From JAFAGX01 sp035623255 (lineage in GTDB: Bacteria > Acidobacteriota > Terriglobia > Terriglobales > Acidobacteriaceae): a stretch of 26,145 bases of DNA. A program made the position numbers and the translations under genes. Below are positions 15,008 through 22,137 of the stretch, one piece after another. Every line of letters starts with the position of its first letter. Position 1 is the first letter of the stretch. The stretch covers positions 1 through 26,145 of the forward strand of contig DASPTU010000058.1 in the NCBI GenBank assembly GCA_035623255.1, read 5' to 3'. The notes under the pieces are model-generated. The model worked only from the letters and a program-made list of their open reading frames with translations. It was not told where the DNA came from and ran no database searches.

Positions 15008-15042
15008 AAGAGTGTCCGACGCAATCAACGCGACACTCTTTA
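15008..15042 (+). terminator. Probable terminator after kdpC
   Basis: AAGAGTGTC (15008-15016) and GACACTCTT (15032-15040) form a perfect 9-bp stem around a 15-base loop starting seven bases after the kdpC stop. The T-run is short (CTTTAT), so termination may be partial, but the position at the end of the operon is right. Confidence 0.65.
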
Positions 15043-15196
15043 TCCACGCCTGAGGTCGAGTTGGGCAGTCGAGCCTTCGCAAATTCGGAGATTGTGCTCC
15101 ACGGTCCAGACGCTCACTAATCTCGCCGTTTTGTCGCATCTTTGAAAGATCAAATACTGCGCATTCGTCGCCCACTTCCGGTGTTAAACTCCCGTC

Positions 15197-16402
15197 TTGG
15201 CCCGAATTGCCTATCTCGAGTGCACGAAGTGCGGAACGCAAATTAGTGCCGATGAGCCGCGAACGGTTTGCCCTGAAGACGATGCGGTCTTCTACGTCCG
15301 CTACGATCTCGCTGCACTGAAGAAGACTTTCAAGGCGGCATCATTGTTTGGACGGACTCCCTCTATGTGGCGTTACGCCGAAGTGTTGCCCGAAGCCGAA
15401 CCGGTTTCGCTGGGCGAGGGATTCACGCCTATGTTGCCCAGCCGCGACTTCTCCAACGTACACATAAAAGATGAAGGTCTAAACCCAACGGGATCGTTCA
15501 AAGCTCGCGGCATGTCCGCCGCGGTCACAATGGCGAAAGCTTTTGGTCTAAAGAAATTGGCCGCACCGTCTGCCGGAAATGCGGCCAGTGCGCTGGCCGC
15601 GTATTGTGCCGCGGCTGCGATCGAAGCGCACATCTTCATGCCCAAGGACGTGCCTCTGGCCAATCGGGTCGAGTGTGAGAGCTACGGTGCCTGCGTCACA
15701 CTCATCGATGGCCTGATCAGCGACTGTGCGCGGATTGTTGCCGAGAAGAAGGACAAAGAGGGCTGGTTTGATGTTTCCACGCTAAAAGAGCCCTTCCGCG
15801 TTGAAGGCAAGAAGACAATGGGCTACGAAGTCGCTGAACAGCTTGGATGGCGTTTGCCCCACGCCATCATTTACCCCACAGGCGGCGGCGTTGGTCTGAT
15901 CGGCATGTGGAAAGCGTTCGACGAAATGCAGCAACTGGGCTGGATTGGGCCCGAGCGCCCGCAGATGGTTTCTGTGCAAAGTGCCGGATGTGCTCCTATC
16001 GTGAAAGCGTGGGACGAAGGCAAAAGTACGGTCGACTCCTGGCCTGATCCGGATACGCTAGCCGCTGGTCTTCGCGTCCCCAAACCTTACGGCGACTACC
16101 TGATTCTCGACATTCTGAAAAAAAGCGGCGGACTTGCCGTCGCGGTGAGTGATGAAGAAATCATGGATGCCTTGCGGCAATGGGCCAAGGTCGAGGGAAT
16201 CTTTGCTGCGCCCGAGGGAGCTGCGTCCTTGGCGGCGTATCGCAAATTGCGAGCTAACGAATTCTTTGGCCCGGATGACACCGTGGTGTTGTTCAATACG
16301 GGTTCAGGGCTCAAGTATCTGGACGTGATCGAGAAACACAAGCTGCGGTCGCAACCGCGGCCCGCTTCGCGCCAGATCGGCGGCATAATTGGCCCGTACT
16401 AA
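15197..16402 (+). CDS. thrC: Threonine synthase
   Basis: This 401-residue fold-type II PLP enzyme converts O-phosphohomoserine to threonine. It has an N-terminal Cys cluster (LECTKCGT and TVCPEDD, zinc-ribbon-like), the PLP-lysine motif NPTGSFKARG (K102), the SAGNAA substrate loop (125-130) and the phosphate-binding PTGGGVGLIG. The cluster at the N-terminus and the length match the short bacterial/archaeal ThrC class. The only start compatible with the N-terminal motif is a TTG at 15197; no in-frame ATG lies near it. A possible promoter (TTGTCG near 15131, AATACT about 16 bases downstream) lies in the 154-base gap after the kdpC hairpin. Other PLP lyases such as threonine dehydratase are less likely because of the Cys cluster. 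Confidence 0.9.
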   Translation: MARIAYLECTKCGTQISADEPRTVCPEDDAVFYVRYDLAALKKTFKAASLFGRTPSMWRYAEVLPEAEPVSLGEGFTPMLPSRDFSNVHIKDEGLNPTGSFKARGMSAAVTMAKAFGLKKLAAPSAGNAASALAAYCAAAAIEAHIFMPKDVPLANRVECESYGACVTLIDGLISDCARIVAEKKDKEGWFDVSTLKEPFRVEGKKTMGYEVAEQLGWRLPHAIIYPTGGGVGLIGMWKAFDEMQQLGWIGPERPQMVSVQSAGCAPIVKAWDEGKSTVDSWPDPDTLAAGLRVPKPYGDYLILDILKKSGGLAVAVSDEEIMDALRQWAKVEGIFAAPEGAASLAAYRKLRANEFFGPDDTVVLFNTGSGLKYLDVIEKHKLRSQPRPASRQIGGIIGPY

Positions 16403-16423
16403 GGCCACAGTCCATTTCTCCAA

Positions 16424-16461
16424 CTGTCATCCTGATAGGCTTTCCGCCTCGAAGGATCTAT
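16424..16461. repeat. Degenerate intergenic repeat, copy 1
   Basis: Between thrC and the editing protein, CTGTCATCC-TGA (16424-16435) and GAAGGATCTAT (16451-16461) frame a short middle part. The same edges recur at 25949-26006 with a longer centre. From memory, elements of the form TGTCATCCTGA...GAAGGATCTATG are scattered between genes in acidobacterial genomes. The end of the repeat creates an ATG at 16460 that opens only a four-codon frame. Confidence 0.4.
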
Positions 16462-16470
16462 GCGTTTCTC

Positions 16471-17688
16471 ATGACCGAACATCTCTACTATCACGATTCG
16501 TTTCTCCATGAATTTGACGCGAGAGTCGTCGACATCTCCACAATCGATTCGCGCACCGCTTTGATCCTTGATCAGACTGCCTTTTATCCCACCAGCGGCG
16601 GCCAGGTTTTCGATACTGGCCTCATTCTGGCAGGGAAGGATAAGCTCCCGGTCACTGAAGTCACTGAAAAAGAAGATGGCACGATTCTGCATGTAATCGA
16701 AGGACCCGTCGAGCTGCAGAAAGGGACTCACGTCCACGGCCAGATCGACGTGGATCGGCGTCGCGATCACATGCAGCAGCACTCGGGGCAACACGTGCTC
16801 TCGGCGGCATTCATACGCCTCTTCAATATGCCAACAGTCTCGTTCCACATGGGAGCCGAGGCCTGTTCCATTGATCTGGACACAAAGACCCTAACGACTG
16901 CTCAGGTTGAAGCCGCCGAGAAGCTGGCCAACGACGTCATTGTGCAAGACCGTCCGGTGGGCATTCGCTTCGTTACTCAAGAGGAAGCGCAAAGACTCGG
17001 GTTGCGCAAGATTCCTCCTGTAGAGCGCGACAAACTGCGCCTGATTGACATCCACGATTTTGATCTCACCGCTTGCGGCGGCACTCACGTTGCAAGCACC
17101 GGCCAGATCGGCTGCATCCTGCTGCGAAAAATCGAAAAGATTCGCCAGGGATGGCGAGTGGAATTCGTCTGCGGCAAGCGCGGGGTCGCAACTGCCAGGC
17201 GTGATTACGCGACCCTGGCCGAGGCCGCAGCCCTGTGCTCCAGTCACATCTGGGACCTGCCGCAGCAGATCCGGAAGTTTCAGGAAGAGGCTCGTAGTTC
17301 TCGCAAGTCCAATGAACAAACGCTGCAAGAACTGGCTGAACTGTATGCCGCCAGATTGATAGCGGAAGCCCCAGAGCATAGTGGTTCGACATTTGTCATG
17401 CGCATTTTCAAGGATCGGGATCTGGCGTTCATCAAGGTGCTCGCACAGAAACTCACACGTCGGGACCAACCGTCAGTTGCTCTTCTCGCCAGCACATCCG
17501 GCCAGCCAGCTCTGGTATTCGCTCAATCAACCGGCCAGCCGTTCGACATGGGTGCCCTGATGAAGGAAGCTTTGGCAGAGCTGGGTGGACGCGGCGGAGG
17601 TAGCAAAGACATGGCCCAAGGTGGCCCCGAAAAACTCGAGCCTCTTGAGGCCGTACTCACCGCCCTTGCCTCCAAGCTGGGTGCCTAG
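16471..17688 (+). CDS. AlaX-type alanyl-tRNA editing protein with DHHA1 domain
   Basis: The 405-residue protein resembles the editing half of alanyl-tRNA synthetase without the aminoacylation core. The N-terminal beta-barrel with FYPTSGGQ (39-45) is followed by the editing site, with zinc ligands H104 and H108 (HSGQH) and C202 and H206 (CGGTH). A coiled segment (265-295) leads to a C-terminal DHHA1 domain with ELGGRGGGSKDMAQGG (370-385). Such free-standing enzymes hydrolyse mischarged Ser- or Gly-tRNA(Ala) in trans. The long form with DHHA1 corresponds to the larger AlaX class. The ATG at 16471 is preceded by GAAGGA at 16451-16456, rather distant. It lies 68 bases after thrC on the same strand. 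Confidence 0.9.
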   Translation: MTEHLYYHDSFLHEFDARVVDISTIDSRTALILDQTAFYPTSGGQVFDTGLILAGKDKLPVTEVTEKEDGTILHVIEGPVELQKGTHVHGQIDVDRRRDHMQQHSGQHVLSAAFIRLFNMPTVSFHMGAEACSIDLDTKTLTTAQVEAAEKLANDVIVQDRPVGIRFVTQEEAQRLGLRKIPPVERDKLRLIDIHDFDLTACGGTHVASTGQIGCILLRKIEKIRQGWRVEFVCGKRGVATARRDYATLAEAAALCSSHIWDLPQQIRKFQEEARSSRKSNEQTLQELAELYAARLIAEAPEHSGSTFVMRIFKDRDLAFIKVLAQKLTRRDQPSVALLASTSGQPALVFAQSTGQPFDMGALMKEALAELGGRGGGSKDMAQGGPEKLEPLEAVLTALASKLGA

Positions 17689-17739
17689 GCTTTCCGTCAA
17701 GTTCCCCCAGTTCGTGCTACATTTCTGTCAGCGGGCGTC

Positions 17740-19092
17740 ATGGAACAGCGTTTAATCCTGATCAATCTCCTCATTAAGCTGGGCGTGGCTGCGGCCGTCG
17801 CAAGCACGCTCGTGCGGTCGGTTGAATTCAAGAATTTGCTGTTTCGTGATGAGCGTTCGCTGAAACAAAAGTTCTTTCTTGTGCTATGGATTGCCGGGCC
17901 GCTGGCCTTTGGCACCTGGTTTCGACTGAGCGCACGAAGCTTCCTGGCCGGCGATCTTTCCTTCGAAACTGCGATTCTCCTCGGGGTCATCGGCGGTCGT
18001 TTGACGGGGGCTGTCGGCGGCGCTGTGGTTAGTTTGCCCGCGTTGCTTTACGGCGAGTGGGCGACCCTGCCGTTCACAGTAATTTGCGGGCTTGTTGCAG
18101 GACAACTTCGAAACTTGACTCCGGACCAGGAGGACATCTGGTCGTTCTCGCCGTTTATTGATCTAAGCATTTACCGCATGATCCGGCGCAACCTGCCTGC
18201 GCCTCGCCGGTTCGATTGGCAGGTGATGTTCTTCTTCACCATTATCGCCCTGCGTTTCATGCACACTGAGATTGCCCGTTTTCTGCCGCATGCAACCTTC
18301 AGCCTGGAAAGTCCCAAGCTATGGGTAGAGGCCCTGATTTACGCCACATCGATCATTGTGATCGGCGTCGCGTTAAAAATCTGGAACAGTGTGCGCATCC
18401 AAATCAAGCTCGAAGAACAAGAGAAGCTGCTGCTCAACGCCCGCATGGAGGCGCTACAAAATCAGATCAATCCCCATTTCCTCTTCAATACGCTGAATTC
18501 GGTTTCGTCGCTGGTCCGATTCGATCCCGATACCGCGCGGGAACTGATTATCAAGCTAGCTACCATTCTTCGCAGGCTATTGAACAGCGGCGACGCATTC
18601 ATCCCGCTGCGGGAAGAGCTGGAATTTATCGACAATTATCTCGATATTGAGGTGGTGCGCTTCGGGCGCGACAAACTGCGAATCATAAAAGAACTGGACC
18701 CAGCCTCTCTGGACGTAATGATGCCCAGCATGCTGCTGCAGCCTTTGATTGAGAACAGCATCAAACACGGGCTTGCTTCCAAGATTGACGAGGGGACAAT
18801 TTTTATTCGCAGCCGCCTAACTGATTCAAAGCTGATTGTCGAAGTGGAAGACAATGGCGTAGGTATGGGTGCGGCCAACCTCTTGGAAAAGCCTAGCGGC
18901 TTCGGGGGAACCGGCATTGGTCTGGCGAACGTCGCCGAAAGGCTGAAGGTGCTGTATGGCGACACTGCCCGCATGACCATTGATAGTCACCAGGGCAAGG
19001 GAACCATTATTCGTTTGCGACTTCCTCTGTTGCAGAGCGAAAGCGCTGTTCCGGCCGCGGTCTACGAAGAGCGTTCCAGTGTGCGGCGGTAA
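17740..19092 (+). CDS. LytS/YehU-type membrane histidine kinase
   Basis: The 450-residue protein has about five to six transmembrane helices (roughly 7-24, 45-62, 76-105, 108-122, 162-178, 197-215), with a 5TM-LYT-like glycine-rich stretch GVIGGRLTGAVGGAVVSLPA. The kinase core of the His_kinase family follows: phospho-accepting H246 in NPHFLFNTLNS, N-box PLIENSIKHG (N339), DNGVGM (371-376) and GTGIGL (390-395). LytS-type kinases normally pair with a LytTR response regulator and respond to envelope or metabolite signals, but no regulator is adjacent: the next gene is convergent bshA, overlapping this 3' end by 31 bases. The signal is unknown. No strong ribosome binding site precedes the ATG. 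Confidence 0.9.
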   Translation: MEQRLILINLLIKLGVAAAVASTLVRSVEFKNLLFRDERSLKQKFFLVLWIAGPLAFGTWFRLSARSFLAGDLSFETAILLGVIGGRLTGAVGGAVVSLPALLYGEWATLPFTVICGLVAGQLRNLTPDQEDIWSFSPFIDLSIYRMIRRNLPAPRRFDWQVMFFFTIIALRFMHTEIARFLPHATFSLESPKLWVEALIYATSIIVIGVALKIWNSVRIQIKLEEQEKLLLNARMEALQNQINPHFLFNTLNSVSSLVRFDPDTARELIIKLATILRRLLNSGDAFIPLREELEFIDNYLDIEVVRFGRDKLRIIKELDPASLDVMMPSMLLQPLIENSIKHGLASKIDEGTIFIRSRLTDSKLIVEVEDNGVGMGAANLLEKPSGFGGTGIGLANVAERLKVLYGDTARMTIDSHQGKGTIIRLRLPLLQSESAVPAAVYEERSSVRR

Positions 19093-20204
19093 AAGTTTTC
19101 GTATTGTGGAATTATGTTGGACGCGCAGAATTTTGACTGTGCCGCTGTCCGGCTCGCCTTCCCCATGGCTCGTAAGCGGCTTTCATCCGTCAGCAGTTCG
19201 ATCGCGTAGCGAGCCATAGTCTCGACATCCCCCACCTCCGCCAGATAACCGCTTTTTCCGTGCTCGATGACCTCAGGGACTCCACCAACGCGGGTAGCAA
19301 TGGGCACAACCTCGCAAGCCATGCCTTCCAGCGCCGCCAGTCCGAACGATTCCAGTTCGCTCGGCATGAGCAGAATATCTGAGATGGCCAGCTTTTCGGT
19401 TACCTGGTCCTGTTTGCCAAGAAACAGTACGTCATTATGAATACCCTTCTGCACCGCGAGCCACTCCGCCTGCGAGCGGTCGGGCCCGTCACCAATCAGC
19501 AGCAGTTTGGAAGGAACTTTTTTGCGCACGCGCTCAAAAATCTCGATCGTATCCGTTACCCGCTTCACTGGCCGGAAATTGGAGAGATGCACCAGGATGC
19601 GCTCATCCTCACGCGCATATTCGTTGCGCTGTTCCGCAGAGGCTGCGCTGCGGCTGTAAACATCGCAGTTTACGAAGTTATAAATCACCTGAATATGGTT
19701 GCGGACGTCAAACTCGCGCCGGGTGCGTTCCTGCAGATACCGGGAGACCGCCGTGACGCCGTCGCTTTGCTCAATCGAAAAACGAGTGATCGGCAGGTAT
19801 GATCGGTCCAATCCCACCAGGGTGATATCGGTGCCGTGAAGGGTTGTCACGAAAGGTAGCCGTTGACCCTTCGGCTTCGCTGCCAGCATCTGACGAGCTA
19901 ACAGCGCACTGACGGAATGCGGAATCGCGTAATGAACGTGCAGAAGATCGAGCCCGTAAATCTCAGACACCTCAGCCATTCGTGTCGCCAGAGCCAGATC
20001 ATAAGGAGGGTAATCAAACAGCGGATACCGCGAAACGTCGACCTCATGATAGTGAATGTCTGGATTCAGCTCAGTAAGCCGAATGGGCTGGGCATAGGAG
20101 ATGAAATGAACTTCGTGGCCGCGATGGGCCAGTTCCAGACCAAGCTCCGTCGCGACGACGCCGCTGCCGCCGTAAGTCGGGTAACACGTGATCCCGATTC
20201 TCAT
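19062..20204 (-). CDS. bshA: N-acetyl-alpha-D-glucosaminyl L-malate synthase BshA
   Basis: This 380-residue GT-B glycosyltransferase (GT4) is very similar to BshA, the first enzyme of bacillithiol synthesis, which joins UDP-GlcNAc and L-malate. Visible hallmarks are the start MRIGITCYPTYGGSGVVATE, HVHYAIPHS (89-97), the catalytic-region TTLHGTDITLVG (120-131), and the E-x7-E donor-site motif PSELESFGLAALEG (E285 and E293). The YGGSGVVATELG and HYAIPHSVSA strings distinguish BshA from generic GT4 enzymes. bshB and bshC are not in this window. The nearby ChbG/HpnK-type deacetylase is a different family from BshB. The ATG at 20204 starts exactly at the first strand. A bacillithiol-type redox system in this organism is inferred. 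Confidence 0.92.
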   Translation of the reverse strand: MRIGITCYPTYGGSGVVATELGLELAHRGHEVHFISYAQPIRLTELNPDIHYHEVDVSRYPLFDYPPYDLALATRMAEVSEIYGLDLLHVHYAIPHSVSALLARQMLAAKPKGQRLPFVTTLHGTDITLVGLDRSYLPITRFSIEQSDGVTAVSRYLQERTRREFDVRNHIQVIYNFVNCDVYSRSAASAEQRNEYAREDERILVHLSNFRPVKRVTDTIEIFERVRKKVPSKLLLIGDGPDRSQAEWLAVQKGIHNDVLFLGKQDQVTEKLAISDILLMPSELESFGLAALEGMACEVVPIATRVGGVPEVIEHGKSGYLAEVGDVETMARYAIELLTDESRLRAMGKASRTAAQSKFCASNIIPQYENFYRRTLERSS

Positions 20205-20316
20205 GCAGGGTTTCGCACGCCAAGGGCGTGGTTCTTTGATTCGATGGCGGGGCTTTCAGTGGGATTCAGATTTGTGCAACGCGCTGATGATAGAAGAGTG
20301 TTGTGTGCTCAGGGCT

Positions 20317-21042
20317 CTACTTCCCGCCGCCGGCGCCTTTGGCCTTGCCGCCCACAGTGTCGTCCAGCTTGTCGAGATAAGCCTGGAGCCATTCCTGGAC
20401 GACATTATCCAGCGCCATGAACTCGATGCCCATGCCCACCCCGGGATCGCTGGTGCGCACGATTCCGCTGGTCTGGACATTTTCGGATTCAACCCAGAAC
20501 TTGATATTCACTTTCGTTCCGAGCTGGAGCGGAAGCAGGGTCTCAACGTAGCAACCGCGGCCACCAATATCGGTGGCGTTGGTCTGGAGGTGGGTACGGC
20601 GAGTGTCGTCAAAGCTGATCTCGATCGGAAACAGCACCTTATGCCGCTGGAACCGCCTCTTGTCTTTCCCTTGCGCCACCGGGTGTTCTCCCGCTTTAGC
20701 AAGATCAACCCAGGGGCTTCGCTGGCTGGGGAGAATCTGCACCCCAGCATCGACCATGCGGGGCTTGGCCGCGTCTTTTACCCACACGACCTTGAAGCGT
20801 GCCTTCTGATCGTTGTGCTGAATACCGATCGTGTCGCCAACCTTCAAGCGATGGCGTACGCCCGAGAGCAAGGCGCCTTCGCTGCTGATGTTGCCGGCAT
20901 TGACGTTCTGGAAGAATGGGCGGCCGTCCGCATCCATTCCCCATACTCGCACGATGATCTGCGCGTCTACACGGTCTTCGGGTCTGTCATCCATAAGTGT
21001 AGGGAGCCGGGCAGCGTTGATGCCTGGCGATGCAACCATCAT
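20317..21042 (-). CDS. Tandem PilZ-domain protein
   Basis: The 241-residue cytoplasmic protein contains two PilZ-like repeats. The first (about 20-105) has EDRVDAQIIVRVWG and NISSEGALLSG, keeping the N-x-S-x-x-G motif but not a clear R-x3-R. The second (about 127-212) has RRFQRHKV as R-x3-R and ATDIGGRGCYVE, where the usual serine of D/N-x-S-x-x-G is glycine. PilZ domains bind cyclic-di-GMP; here binding may be split or weakened. The tail is rich in Gly, Lys and Ala (TVGGKAKGAGGGK). Starts at 21042, 21039 and 20994 are possible; AGG precedes the second ATG at suitable distance. It lies 112 bases upstream of bshA on the same strand. Confidence 0.85.
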   Translation of the reverse strand: MMVASPGINAARLPTLMDDRPEDRVDAQIIVRVWGMDADGRPFFQNVNAGNISSEGALLSGVRHRLKVGDTIGIQHNDQKARFKVVWVKDAAKPRMVDAGVQILPSQRSPWVDLAKAGEHPVAQGKDKRRFQRHKVLFPIEISFDDTRRTHLQTNATDIGGRGCYVETLLPLQLGTKVNIKFWVESENVQTSGIVRTSDPGVGMGIEFMALDNVVQEWLQAYLDKLDDTVGGKAKGAGGGK

Positions 21043-21123
21043 ACCTGCGGCAAGTCACTCTAAGCGGTTACTAACGTAAATTGGAATAGGTGACGAAAGG
21101 CTCGGCACGTCGGGTCGAAGTTT

Positions 21124-21984
21124 TTACGCCAGTGCGCGGTAAGAAATCAATTCGATTCGGCTTCGCTCCAGATCTTCGCGGACTGCCGGCGAGGTGAGAA
21201 TCTCCAGTTCGGTTTCGCGAGAGGCCCGCAGGCGCGTGGCGACCCGATCCAGATCGGAATCGTTATACCCCGGGTGCGTGACGAATTCCCACGTCCCTTC
21301 AGGCAGGTTTTCGACGATTTGCCGAAACAGTCGTTCGTCAACTTCGCCGGTTGCGGCGACCCCGAGACTGCCGTCCGGTGTAATCATTCCTTCTGCCCGC
21401 ACAGAGCGTAGAAAACTCCGGGCGAAGGGATTTAGCAGCATAAGCTCGCCGTAGCGCTTCCATAGCTTCGGCCGTGTGACCACTCCCGAGAAGGCGATCC
21501 GCCCAAACGGGTTTCGAATCGCACACACTCCACAAGTCTTCGCTGCACGCAGCAATGGAGGGAGGATTTGCGGAAAGATGTGAGTGTGTTTATGTGTGTC
21601 GAGGTGAGAGATCTGAATACCTGCGGCCTGCAGCTTGCGAATCTGGCGGACGGCTTCGGTCTCGACATCGACCGGATTGATCCTTCCGCCAATCGCCCGA
21701 ACTGCAAACCTGCTGATGCTGCTTTCGAGCTGACAGTCTGTTCCTGCCGTGAGGGTGGGAATTTGCTGCGGTCCTGAAACTGGTGCCCCGTCCACCAGTA
21801 GAATATGGCACCCGATGCTCAGCGATGGCGTCGATCCTGCCAGCTGGACGGCATTATCGAAGCCAGAAGCGTTCGCCATCAGAGTAGCCGATGTCACTAC
21901 CCCCTCGGTGTGCGCCTCGATGATCGCCCGATTGACTCCCGGGGTCAGGCCAAAATCGTCCGCATTGACAATCAAACGCCGCAC
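21124..21984 (-). CDS. ChbG/HpnK-type (YdjC family) carbohydrate deacetylase
   Basis: The 286-residue protein begins with IVNADDFGLTPGVNRAI, the metal-binding NADD motif of the YdjC family (D9, D10), and has GCHILLVDGAP (H60) and HLDTHKHTHIFP (H127, H131), the remaining metal and catalytic histidines. Members are Mg/Zn-dependent deacetylases: ChbG removes an acetyl group from chitobiose; HpnK is associated with hopanoid synthesis. The lack of hopanoid genes nearby leaves the substrate open; deacetylation of a sugar-lipid or GlcNAc derivative is plausible. The start is a GTG at 21984, fixed by the family's N-terminus. It is divergent from leuS, with 153 bases between them. Confidence 0.88.
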   Translation of the reverse strand: MRRLIVNADDFGLTPGVNRAIIEAHTEGVVTSATLMANASGFDNAVQLAGSTPSLSIGCHILLVDGAPVSGPQQIPTLTAGTDCQLESSISRFAVRAIGGRINPVDVETEAVRQIRKLQAAGIQISHLDTHKHTHIFPQILPPLLRAAKTCGVCAIRNPFGRIAFSGVVTRPKLWKRYGELMLLNPFARSFLRSVRAEGMITPDGSLGVAATGEVDERLFRQIVENLPEGTWEFVTHPGYNDSDLDRVATRLRASRETELEILTSPAVREDLERSRIELISYRALA

Positions 21985-22137
21985 TACGCTATTTTAGCGA
22001 GGAATATGCGCAGGAGCAGCCGCCTCGAATCGTAGTCCTCTGCAAAGGAGCAAAGTATCGTTAGCCACATTTTGGCATCAAGGGAACCGCGCAAAGCGTC
22101 GGTCGTTGTAAAATCAACTCTCATCCTGTGACACCTT

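Noticed and set aside
16460..16474. Four-codon frame (MRFS) overlapping the start of the alanyl-tRNA editing gene
   Set aside because: It arises from the end of the intergenic repeat and is too short to claim, though GAAGGA lies just upstream.
20188..21063. 291-codon plus-strand frame opposite bshA start and the PilZ gene
   Set aside because: The minus strand encodes a convincing PilZ tandem; the plus-strand product shows no family features.
22014..22137. Possible T-box or leader control of leuS
   Set aside because: The gap is short, no T-box core or leucine-rich leader peptide is visible, and a -10-like element lies only 24 bases before the ATG.
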